Shown here: positions 1 through 5,580 of the stretch, one piece after another
How the letters are laid out: each line of letters opens with the position of its first letter
Position numbering within the stretch: position 1 is the stretch's first letter
The notes under the pieces: generated by a model
Told to the model about the DNA's origin: nothing
Database searches by the model: none
What the model saw: the letters and a program-made list of their open reading frames with translations, nothing else
NCBI GenBank assembly: GCA_011524905.1
Contig: WTJI01000043.1
Location: forward strand, 1 to 45,389
DNA from: Flavobacteriales bacterium
GTDB lineage: Bacteria; Bacteroidota; Bacteroidia; Flavobacteriales; Flavobacteriaceae
Length of the DNA: 45,389 nucleotides
Direction of reading: 5' to 3'
Translations under genes and position numbers: made by a program

Positions 1-64
1 CACCAACATTTTACTAGCGTAAATTTTTGTACCTTTCTACTGAAAAGAAAAATGCGAAGGATTT

Positions 65-334
65 ATGCTGGGGCTTCATGATGTACAGTATTTGTACGAA
101 TTTCTGTTTTGGTTAATTACGTTTTTTATCCTGAAAAAAGTTTGGCATAAACCTAGGGTACGTTTGGTATACGGTTATGCTTGTGCGACCTTTAACGTCA
201 TTGCCGTGATGTTTTTTACGGCCATGTCTGTAATGGGGACTATGACCTCGCTAGATGCATTTTCATTTGGCTTGCTCCATGCCATGGTTGCCGCTGTGAT
301 GCTGACTTTGGTTCGATTAAGTCAGAAACTATAA
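65..334 (+). CDS. Small three-helix membrane protein, unknown function
   Basis: An ATG-started 89-aa product preceded by a purine-rich AAGGA eight bases upstream. It shows three hydrophobic segments (about residues 10-24, 36-57 and 66-84) separated by basic loops, so an inner-membrane protein is likely. I do not recognise a family. It lies just outside the left border of the integrated element and so probably belongs to the chromosome that originally followed mnmE. It reads towards the element and ends 43 bases before the putative attachment copy. Confidence is moderate because the gene is short and has no recognised homologue. Confidence 0.6.
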   Translation: MLGLHDVQYLYEFLFWLITFFILKKVWHKPRVRLVYGYACATFNVIAVMFFTAMSVMGTMTSLDAFSFGLLHAMVAAVMLTLVRLSQKL

Positions 335-377
335 ATAGGTACACGGCAATATCAAAAAATTAGGTCCAATTGTTTTG

Positions 378-395
378 TTACTTCCCGATACAGTA
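378..395. other. Putative attachment site, distal copy of mnmE 3' end
   Basis: TTACTTCCCGATACAGTA matches the end of mnmE (TCACTTTCCAATACAGAA, positions 5563-5580) at 14 of 18 bases, in the same orientation. Read on the minus strand it gives TAC TGT ATC GGG AAG TAA, that is Y-C-I-G-K-stop, against F-C-I-G-K-stop for the intact gene. This is the expected form of a gene end displaced by integration. Similarity stops outside the 18 bp. Confidence 0.6.
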
Positions 396-456
396 TATTA
401 CCTATCCCTGTAAAGTCCTATAAATAGTGGTATTTTATCGAATACAATGCAAAACC

Positions 457-475
457 AGTACTATATCAGTACTAA
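457..475. repeat. Terminal AGTACT repeat, left copy
   Basis: AGTACTATATCAGTACTAA here and AGTACTATATAAGTACTAA at 5446-5464 agree at 18 of 19 bases in direct orientation. Each unit contains two AGTACT palindromes with an 11-bp period. A further AGTACT lies at 5425-5430. The presence at both ends of the element suggests recombinase or excisionase arm sites. Confidence 0.6.
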
Positions 476-489
476 CACTATGATATTGT

Positions 490-509
490 ATGCTATATTA
501 TGCAATTCT
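490..509. repeat. Terminal ATGCAATTCT repeat, left copy
   Basis: This 20-bp unit matches 5541-5560 at 16 of 20 bases and ends in an identical ATGCAATTCT. A third, related unit (ATGCAACTAAATGCAATTA) is at 5469-5487. Direct orientation at both ends makes it a candidate integrase arm site, or an alternative crossover core. Confidence 0.5.
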
Positions 510-563
510 GAGTCGACCCATTGACTCCCTAGTACTGAGCATTCTCTACAGCATTTTTTCTAC

Positions 564-857
564 TTATTGCGGTTTCTTCCATTCGCTCTCAACTGTCTCT
601 ACTTGCCAATCGCCATTCTCGTCTCGACTATGTATATTAATGAATAACGGTTCGTCCTCTTGTTCTGTTTCTTTCTGCGTGGTAGTGCTACGTAATTTTG
701 GCACAACATAGTGTAAAGACAACTGAAGTAGTTTCAGCTTCTCCGCTATAGTCATATCATCTACAACTATTGAATCCACAACCTCATCGATCAGATCCTG
801 TAGCCTTGTCTTGACTGCACTAGTAATCTTATTGGTACTTCCTTTTGTTCTTGGCAT
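564..857 (-). CDS. Small mobile-element protein with basic N-terminus
   Basis: A 97-aa protein starting at ATG 857. The N-terminus M-P-R-T-K-G-S-T-N-K-I-T is a basic start of a type often seen in small DNA-binding or terminase-small-subunit-like proteins of Bacteroidetes mobile elements. It is followed by an amphipathic helical region (residues 15-55) and an acidic, probably unstructured tail. It is the distal gene of the minus-strand set, 507 bases after the 188-aa gene, and lies just inside the left terminal repeats. A DNA-binding or packaging role is inference only. Confidence 0.6.
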   Translation of the reverse strand: MPRTKGSTNKITSAVKTRLQDLIDEVVDSIVVDDMTIAEKLKLLQLSLHYVVPKLRSTTTQKETEQEDEPLFINIHSRDENGDWQVETVESEWKKPQ

Positions 858-894
858 ATTTGTTTAATTTAGTGTTAACCGTAAACCTATTCTC

Positions 895-1083
895 GTGTCT
901 AAATCTAAAGAGCGTCTGAGCAAATTCCTTTTCATTATGTGTGTACTTGGGTCAATACTATGTGTCTACGTTGTTATTGATTCTCTTATAAGAAAAGAAT
1001 GGGGAGATGCTTTCGTTTATTTTGCATTAGGTCTTGCTTGCTTTGCCAATCCTCTATACGAAGGTATCAAGAGGTATAAATAG
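895..1083 (+). CDS. Putative small two-helix membrane protein of the element
   Basis: A 62-aa frame opening with GTG, divergent from the 97-aa gene. It has a basic N-terminus (K-S-K-E-R-L-S-K), a hydrophobic helix at about residues 11-30, a polar hairpin and a second hydrophobic helix at about residues 38-53, ending in a basic tail. Such a layout suits a small inner-membrane protein. It is one of only two plus-strand frames in the element that I consider coding. The role is unknown; the alternative start codon and short length lower the confidence. Confidence 0.45.
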   Translation: MSKSKERLSKFLFIMCVLGSILCVYVVIDSLIRKEWGDAFVYFALGLACFANPLYEGIKRYK

Positions 1084-1176
1084 TTAATGCGAACAATGAG
1101 GCTTTCATATACAATTTACAGTACCAGTGATTTTGCAAAGTGAAATATATTTTGTAAATTACTGAAAATCATTAAA

Positions 1177-1251
1177 ATGGGTGTAATTGGTATCATTCTA
1201 GTTTTTGCCTTTGTGGTGATTATGTCCTGTCTAGAACAGTACGCAAATTAA
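1177..1251 (+). CDS. Possible 24-aa single-helix microprotein
   Basis: ATG to TAA gives M-G-V-I-G-I-I-L-V-F-A-F-V-V-I-M-S-C-L-E-Q-Y-A-N, a single uninterrupted hydrophobic helix of about 17 residues with a short polar tail. It follows the 62-aa membrane frame in the same direction after 93 bases. Filamentous-phage virion proteins and many bacterial microproteins look like this, but so can chance AT-rich frames, and there is no clear ribosome binding site. Confidence 0.3.
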   Translation: MGVIGIILVFAFVVIMSCLEQYAN

Positions 1252-1364
1252 TCACTTCCCACACTTAGGTTGCAACGGTTAGTTAGGTAAAACAGACTAT
1301 TCCAAGTACACCCTTTTTGTACCCCATTAAATCCACATCGGAGAGTCGAATAGTAGAAGAAAAG

Positions 1365-1931
1365 CTATGACCCTCTTAGTCCACGAACCAGATTATGGTT
1401 CACTACATACTCCTGTTTCCTCACATCATACCCTACTAGATTGCTAGTCCCTGCAATGATATTACTCGCTGTAACTGCTACGTGCTTTTTTAAGCCGTTT
1501 AAAGCCTCTATAAAGCGTTTTGTATCTCTCAGCATTTCGTTCTGTGTTGCAGACTCTGTATAAGCCTCGTATGGCTTTCTATCAACGTCTGGCACAGGGA
1601 CTGCATCTATTCCGTTAAAGGCTATTTCAGCCTCTGTAAGCTTGTATTTCTCTTCGCATTCTCGCAAGGGTACTAGATCTATTTCCATTAAGTCTATTAG
1701 CTTCTCAGGACTTATCTGTAGCTGTATCTTTTCCTTGTTGAGGCTATAGTATCTACTTACGAAGTACCCAGTAAAAGAATCTGCAAACCGTCTGCTATTG
1801 TCTACGTCTACATACTGAGATACGAATGCGTGAGCCTTCTTATACAATTCAACTTTCTTCCGTGCTTTCTCAATTGCATCATCGTAGCCTTGTTGATCAA
1901 AGTATATGAGTACTGGTCTATATTTTGGCAT
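1365..1931 (-). CDS. Orphan 188-aa element protein
   Basis: An ATG-started protein in the main minus-strand operon of the element. Its start overlaps the end of the preceding 72-aa gene by 14 bases (ATGCCAAAATATAG), indicating translational coupling. The sequence is mixed charged and helical: a basic N-terminal third (residues 16-35), a central segment rich in Glu and Leu (70-105), and a C-terminal region about residues 150-188 with V-A-V-T-A-S-N-I-I-A-G-T. No motif of known nucleases, methylases, toxins or virion proteins is visible, and it has no signal peptide or membrane helix. It is the largest gene of the element without an assigned function and is downstream of replication, where satellites often carry cargo. 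Confidence 0.75.
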   Translation of the reverse strand: MPKYRPVLIYFDQQGYDDAIEKARKKVELYKKAHAFVSQYVDVDNSRRFADSFTGYFVSRYYSLNKEKIQLQISPEKLIDLMEIDLVPLRECEEKYKLTEAEIAFNGIDAVPVPDVDRKPYEAYTESATQNEMLRDTKRFIEALNGLKKHVAVTASNIIAGTSNLVGYDVRKQEYVVNHNLVRGLRGS

Positions 1932-2136
1932 CGTTTAGTGTTTTTGTTATGAATGCTCTTAGTATGTGTTCTGACCCAGCTGTCTTTATTTGTGCTATTT
2001 TACGCATCTGCTCCAATTCGGCTAGTGTTAGAGTAAGCTTTACTTCTTTACGCTTCTTGTTGCTTAGCTTTACTTGATCTTCTTTTGTCAGTTCTTCTAG
2101 TTCTGGTCTGTTTTGATCCATTTTTACCTTGTACAT
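1918..2136 (-). CDS. Ribbon-helix-helix-like small DNA-binding protein
   Basis: A 72-aa frame whose C-terminal two thirds reads K-R-K-E-V-K-L-T-L-T-L-A-E-L-E-Q-M followed by a second helix and I-L-R-A-F-I-T-K-T-L. This is a beta strand plus two helices, the pattern of CopG/MobC-like ribbon-helix-helix proteins. An internal ATG at 2121 is an alternative start. It overlaps the preceding basic 60-aa frame by 89 bases and the following 188-aa gene by 14 bases. It probably regulates the operon or assists the replication initiator at its origin; that is inference. Confidence 0.6.
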   Translation of the reverse strand: MYKVKMDQNRPELEELTKEDQVKLSNKKRKEVKLTLTLAELEQMRKIAQIKTAGSEHILRAFITKTLNDAKI

Positions 2137-2230
2137 ATTCTGTTATTTTTATTCGTGGTGGATTATTGTTTCTGTTGTCTATCCAGTTTCTCAACTGCTT
2201 CAGGCGTCTCTTATTACTATTCTGTGCCAT
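2048..2230 (-). CDS. Highly basic 60-aa element protein
   Basis: Starts at ATG 2230, which overlaps the end of the preceding 50-aa gene by 14 bases. The product is extremely basic (many Arg and Lys, such as R-T-R-R-T-D-K-R-R-S-S-K-A-K) and contains K-Q-L-R-N-W-I-D near the N-terminus. It could bind nucleic acid. The large overlap (89 bases) with the downstream ribbon-helix-helix frame leaves open that only the 5' part is translated, or that the two frames are joined by frameshifting. No family recognised. Confidence 0.45.
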   Translation of the reverse strand: MAQNSNKRRLKQLRNWIDNRNNNPPRIKITEYVQGKNGSKQTRTRRTDKRRSSKAKQQEA

Positions 2231-2369
2231 CGTACCCAGTATTGCCAGAACACATTCTGTTCCTTACATAAGCTGAGATAGATAGTCTCTCCTGCTGAGC
2301 CATCTTTTTGATGTACTCTTTGTCCATTTTGGACAGTTTAAGCACTATAGCGTCATCAAATTCTTTCAT
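2217..2369 (-). CDS. 50-aa ribbon-helix-helix-like protein
   Basis: ATG at 2369 to TAG at 2217-2219. The product reads M-K-E-F-D-D-A-I-V-L-K-L-S-K-M-D-K-E-Y-I and then K-K-M-A-Q-Q-E-R-L-S-I-S-A-Y-V-R-N-R-M. This is a short strand followed by two helices, a classic CopG/Arc-like fold in which the Ser-x-Ser-x-Tyr-Val-Arg turn begins the second helix. It overlaps both neighbours by exactly 14 bases. Likely a repressor or an accessory protein of replication or mobilisation; family membership is by pattern only. Confidence 0.6.
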   Translation of the reverse strand: MKEFDDAIVLKLSKMDKEYIKKMAQQERLSISAYVRNRMCSGNTGYDGTE

Positions 2370-2496
2370 AATCATTAATATTTTGCTGTTTTATCCAGTT
2401 GCCTATTGAATCTAAAATGCTGATATACAAAGCAGTAAATGTGTCCGACCCATATACAGGCTGAAACCGCTCTTTATTAAAGTCTTCATATACCAT
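2356..2496 (-). CDS. 46-aa protein coupled to the replication gene
   Basis: Its ATG (2494-2496) overlaps the TAA of the replication gene in the arrangement TAATG, so translation is almost certainly coupled. It ends in TGA at 2356-2358, overlapping the next start by 14 bases. The peptide begins M-V-Y-E-D-F-N-K-E-R-F and contains a hydrophobic stretch (T-A-L-Y-I-S-I-L-D-S-I-G). No family recognised. The tight coupling to both neighbours is the main support. Confidence 0.5.
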   Translation of the reverse strand: MVYEDFNKERFQPVYGSDTFTALYISILDSIGNWIKQQNINDYERI

Positions 2497-3494
2497 TATC
2501 TCGACCCTTTTAGGGATAGTTCATCCAGTTTAGACTGCACTTCGTCTATGTAATCATTTCGAGTAGAGTAGTGGTTGAGCATTCTTTTCTTTTTCTCTCT
2601 CGCCCTGTTACGATAATTGGCTCTCGTTCTGGGATTGTCTCCCAAGTAGCCTAGTTCAGTAGCTAGTTCTAAAGCCTTCTCAAATAAGTCTTGATTTTGT
2701 TTGTACATAAACGCTTCCCAGTTCTTTAAAAACGTTTTTGCGTTTGTAATACCGTCTAGCATTAGTTCAGTATTTTCCATTAAGTAGGGGATGTTCTTTG
2801 TAGCGTCTTTGTAGTCCGCAAACAACTGGCTAATTCCCCATTCGCTTAGCAAGTCGTATACTATTGTTTTGTCTGTGCCTAGCACGTTATTAAGTGCATT
2901 TTGTTTTACGCTTGTCTCCACACGAAGCAGATTACCTATTTCAGTATTTGATCCTGTATACTGCCCAAGTTTATTTATTGCGTCTAACTTGCTGTATACC
3001 TTCATAGTTCTGTTTCCTTTTTTCCACATCTTGTAAGTAGGATACTCTATAGTCTCGTGTCCCTGTGCATCGCCCATCATACTGATATATCTCACAGGTG
3101 GTTCTGTCATCTCTAGGTTAAATGCTACGTCTGCTCTAGTTACACGCTGTTGCAACATATTAATGCCCATAGAGTGGGACATACCAAAGAAGTAGTCGTG
3201 CATCTCGTCTGGATCTATTGTGTATACATTACTCCCTTTTATCGCCCTGCTGAGTGATCCAGTAAACGTGGCACTATTACCCTTTATATTAACCGTCATT
3301 GACATCTGCCGTGCTAGTCTCTTGTCACTAGTCCGATCTGTAACACTTGGGTCGTAATAATTGCCGAACACCTTGTTAACCGTACCATCTTCGTTCAGTA
3401 TGACCTTATGAGTCGCTAAATGTTCCACTAACCGATCACGAGACAATCCTTGCTCTTCTAAGTCATCTATCCGTATGTGTATAGTATCATACAT
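2496..3494 (-). CDS. Replication initiator, RstA / phage gene II-X type
   Basis: A 332-aa protein resembling the phage/plasmid replication family that includes RstA of CTX phage and gene II of filamentous phages, which start rolling-circle replication by nicking one strand. Visible marks are the N-terminal Y-D-T-I-H-I-R-I-D, the T-R-A-D-V-A-F-N-L segment at 119-127, K-V-Y-S-K-L-D at 165-171, and N-L-L-R-V-E-T-S-V-K at 188-197, which matches the L-L-R-x-E core of the family. The C-terminal 60 residues are basic and helical. I cannot assign the nicking tyrosine or metal histidines with certainty. It heads the small-gene operon, with 245 bases upstream that could hold its promoter and nick site. 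Confidence 0.75.
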   Translation of the reverse strand: MYDTIHIRIDDLEEQGLSRDRLVEHLATHKVILNEDGTVNKVFGNYYDPSVTDRTSDKRLARQMSMTVNIKGNSATFTGSLSRAIKGSNVYTIDPDEMHDYFFGMSHSMGINMLQQRVTRADVAFNLEMTEPPVRYISMMGDAQGHETIEYPTYKMWKKGNRTMKVYSKLDAINKLGQYTGSNTEIGNLLRVETSVKQNALNNVLGTDKTIVYDLLSEWGISQLFADYKDATKNIPYLMENTELMLDGITNAKTFLKNWEAFMYKQNQDLFEKALELATELGYLGDNPRTRANYRNRAREKKKRMLNHYSTRNDYIDEVQSKLDELSLKGSR

Positions 3495-3739
3495 CAGTAA
3501 AGTGGTTATAAAACAGGTTATAATAGACCCTTCTATGTAGAAATAACGTGTCCTGCTTTTTGTTTTGCATTTTCTATTACGTTTTGTATTAGAAGTAACT
3601 AGAAAGTAATACCGTGTACCTCACAGGTGTGTATGCGTGATTCTCACATATCCCACGTGAACATTTGGCAGTTGGAAAAATTACTCTGTAAAAAGTCCAG
3701 TCTACTATCTAGGTGCTTACCCTATCTTGGCAGAGTAGT
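3495..3739. other. Leader region upstream of the replication gene
   Basis: This 245-bp space carries no convincing coding frame. It contains short imperfect inverted repeats (for example ACCT-CAC-AGGT near 3617-3627) and is the natural place for the promoter of the replication operon and possibly its double-strand origin. Nothing more specific can be shown. Confidence 0.3.
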
Positions 3740-4015
3740 CTATTCTGTGTCTGTTTCAGGTACTTCCAGAGCAGGTGTGTGGTATTTCAACATATGCCTG
3801 TTAAGATCACTAACTAGAAAGTAACTTGTGCGTCCTTTCTTCCTGTCAAGATTCTCTGGATTATAGAATGGTAGTATCCCACTAGCAACAAGCTTGTCCA
3901 TTTGCGACTTGGAGATTCCCAAGTAGTTTCTGGCTTCTTCTCTAGTGAGAATGCTCTTATCCAGATAGGTATTCTTGACTTCCCTACTTAGCCTATCGGT
4001 ATCAATAAGATTCAT
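3740..4015 (-). CDS. Excisionase-like winged helix-turn-helix protein
   Basis: A 91-aa protein with an S-I-L-T-R-E-E-A-R-N-Y-L-G-I-S-K-S-Q-M-D-K-L segment at residues 21-42. This is the recognition unit of the MerR/excisionase-like HTH_17 family, in which a Tyr or Leu-Gly-Ile-Ser turn precedes the recognition helix. A basic wing (D-R-K-K-G-R-T-S-Y-F) follows at 57-66. Placed between integrase and replication gene and read in the same direction, it probably directs excision and/or represses the operon. ATG 4015 is the only sensible start. Which of the two jobs it does cannot be decided here. Confidence 0.7.
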   Translation of the reverse strand: MNLIDTDRLSREVKNTYLDKSILTREEARNYLGISKSQMDKLVASGILPFYNPENLDRKKGRTSYFLVSDLNRHMLKYHTPALEVPETDTE

Positions 4016-4079
4016 AAATAAATATTTAATATTTTATGACACTAAGTTACTGCTAGACAGGGTACAGGTACAAGCCAAC

Positions 4080-4088
4080 TTATCCACA
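4080..4088 (+). other. DnaA-box match in a possible origin
   Basis: TTATCCACA is an exact copy of the strong DnaA-binding 9-mer. It sits in the 210-bp non-coding space between integrase and excisionase, beside a tandem GGTACA-GGTACA (4061-4072) and a very AT-rich stretch (4015-4037). A single 9-mer in 45 kb can occur by chance, so origin function is only a suggestion. Confidence 0.3.
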
Positions 4089-4220
4089 AAGACCCTTAGT
4101 TTTTAACGAAAATACACGTAAAGTCGAAAATTAGACACTACTGTAAAGAAACGTAAGTAGCTGTAATACAGACTATAAAAGGCTATCAATTTCTGTGAAG
4201 TACTATGAATGCTGAAAACG

Positions 4221-4236
4221 TCAGATTAACGTCTGA
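4221..4236. terminator. Inverted repeat over the integrase stop codon
   Basis: TCAGA-TTAACG-TCTGA forms a 5-bp stem that can be extended by a G-U pair and straddles the integrase TAA at 4226-4228. It has no strong T-run, so it may be a weak terminator or a protein site. Confidence 0.25.
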
Positions 4237-5410
4237 TACTAGGCATTACCTCATTGCCCTTCAGACCCGAATAATAATCGCCCAAATGATTGGCAACATA
4301 TTTCATAGTCTCACTCATATTCTTATGATCAAGGTATTTCTGAACGATTGTCAATGAATCTGTTTCTCTTAATATCAAACTTGCACAGGTTCTACGTGCA
4401 TCGTGAGAATGAAAGCTGTCTCGTTCAATTCCGCACAGGTTGATCATCTTTAGGATATTTTCATTGTACGATTTGTAGCTTATACCTGCAAACACTTTAT
4501 CTTCTGGTTCAAGTCTCTGACCCAAGTAGTGTACGGCATCATCGCTAAGTGATATTATCTGGCTGTTTTTATTCTTTCGTTGTTCTATTACCACACTAAC
4601 ATTGTCTCCATCTACTCGTACATCCTTCCATTGTAACTTCTCCATCTCACTAAACCTCAAACCAGTAAAACAAGAAAATAAGAACGCATTCTTTACTATG
4701 GGTCTGATGAAGTTTGACTTGTCTATTATCTCCAACTGTTCTAGTGTAAAGTAATTACCGACCCTATGTTCACCGTATTCGACCCTCATTAGGTCATCCT
4801 TTATCCTATCAGCTGATTCTATCTTCTTTTCTCTTTGTGCCTCGTGTAGCAAGAATACTAGCGTCTCGAAGTACTTTCTGACCGTAGTCTGCCTTATCTC
4901 CCCTCGTTTGACCCTTTTCAGTTGTTCTTTTACCCAACTATTAATGTACTGAGCATCTAGATCTTGAAACGTAATATCATTGAATTTCCTTATGTGATTA
5001 GCTAATACGTTGTAACCTGACGTTGTTCTTTCTGCTTGCTTAGTATCTGCAATTGAATCTATCCAGTCCGACACACGCTCATTACTAGCTTCCACCTTAT
5101 CAAATTCATATATTCCTCTAGACAAGTCCGCTTTTGCACGTGTGAGTGCTATATCTACTAGTTTTTCTTGTCTCTTATTGTGTTGCTTTTGCTCAGCAGT
5201 AAGATTTATATCCTGCTTGGTCTTAGGGTCATATTTCCTGTGAAAACCTTCAGGGAGCGGAATACGTACCTTTTTCTGTGGATTATAAGCATAAGTCTTC
5301 CCAGTCTTGCTGTTGACCTTCAGAATAGCCTTCTTTCTGTATATGAGGTGGAATGTGTTATTGGTTCTGTCGTAGTATTTGATTACGCTTTTGTACTCTG
5401 CCTGACCCAT
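4226..5410 (-). CDS. Tyrosine recombinase (integrase) of the element
   Basis: A 394-aa site-specific recombinase. The first 60 residues are an arm-type DNA-binding region (K-Y-Y-D-R-T-N-N-T-F-H-L-I-Y). A SAM-like core-binding domain lies at about 100-200, and the catalytic domain runs from about 215. The catalytic set is complete: R252 (T-G-L-R-F-S-E), a Lys near 279-281, H336 and R339 (H-D-A-R-R-T), H362 (L-D-H-K) and nucleophile Y371 (M-K-Y-V). It reads away from mnmE, with its start 152 bases from the mnmE stop, in the position typical of integrases next to their attachment site. It should integrate and, with the excisionase-like protein, excise the element. The AGTACT and ATGCAA repeats in its upstream region may double as autoregulatory sites. 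Confidence 0.93.
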   Translation of the reverse strand: MGQAEYKSVIKYYDRTNNTFHLIYRKKAILKVNSKTGKTYAYNPQKKVRIPLPEGFHRKYDPKTKQDINLTAEQKQHNKRQEKLVDIALTRAKADLSRGIYEFDKVEASNERVSDWIDSIADTKQAERTTSGYNVLANHIRKFNDITFQDLDAQYINSWVKEQLKRVKRGEIRQTTVRKYFETLVFLLHEAQREKKIESADRIKDDLMRVEYGEHRVGNYFTLEQLEIIDKSNFIRPIVKNAFLFSCFTGLRFSEMEKLQWKDVRVDGDNVSVVIEQRKNKNSQIISLSDDAVHYLGQRLEPEDKVFAGISYKSYNENILKMINLCGIERDSFHSHDARRTCASLILRETDSLTIVQKYLDHKNMSETMKYVANHLGDYYSGLKGNEVMPSIRR

Positions 5411-5445
5411 ATTTGTACTGAATTAGTACTGGTAAATATACAAAA

Positions 5446-5464
5446 AGTACTATATAAGTACTAA
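5446..5464. repeat. Terminal AGTACT repeat, right copy
   Basis: AGTACTATATAAGTACTAA, 18 of 19 identical to 457-475. It lies just upstream of the integrase start and could serve both recombination and integrase control. Confidence 0.6.
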
Positions 5465-5468
5465 TGTT

Positions 5469-5560
5469 ATGCAACTAAATGCAATTAGATGAGGTTTATT
5501 AATGTACTAAGACCAGTAATAATAAGCTATATGAAAGATTATGCAACGTAATGCAATTCT
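5469..5560. repeat. Paired ATGCAAC repeats next to mnmE
   Basis: Two units, ATGCAACTAAATGCAATTA (5469-5487) and ATGCAACGTAATGCAATT (5541-5558), share ATGCAAC-NN-AATGCAATT with their starts 72 bases apart. The second is the partner of the left-end copy at 490-509. They look like arm-type or core-type recombinase sites. Confidence 0.5.
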
Positions 5561-5562
5561 AA

Positions 5563-5580
5563 TCACTTTCCAATACAGAA
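5563..5580. other. Putative attachment site inside mnmE 3' end
   Basis: TCACTTTCCAATACAGAA covers the last six codons of mnmE (F-C-I-G-K-stop) and is the integrase-proximal partner of 378-395. The reading frame of mnmE is intact across it. Confidence 0.6.

Larger units (their letters stand above)
378..5580. mobile_element. Minimal integrative element inserted at the 3' end of mnmE
   Basis: The stretch between two copies of the mnmE 3'-end sequence contains a tyrosine recombinase next to mnmE, an excisionase-like protein, an RstA/gene II-type replication initiator and a compact operon of tiny genes. Integrase-proximal insertion at the last bases of mnmE matches the target known for SGI1-type genomic islands, although this element is far smaller (about 5.2 kb). 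Its genes have no counterparts in the surrounding housekeeping chromosome, and the codon and dinucleotide texture (frequent CTAG, ACTA and AGTACT) differs by eye. No capsid, Zot, relaxase or type IV secretion gene is visible. It may be a satellite, an integrating rolling-circle plasmid, or a reduced filamentous prophage. The precise crossover is inferred. Confidence 0.75.

Noticed and set aside
500-509. ATGCAATTCT as the crossover core instead of the mnmE-end copy
   Set aside because: The 10-bp identity with 5551-5560 is exact, but the 378-395 copy preserves mnmE coding sense and matches a known integration target, so it is preferred; not fully excluded.
490-711. Plus-strand frame of 73 aa at the left end of the element
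   Set aside because: It is antisense to the better supported 97-aa gene, has a Cys/Ser-rich shadow-like composition and runs through the terminal repeat.
3627-3824. Plus-strand frame of 65 aa
   Set aside because: Antisense to the excisionase-like gene and rich in Ser/Arg/Cys with no domain; the leader region explains the open frame.
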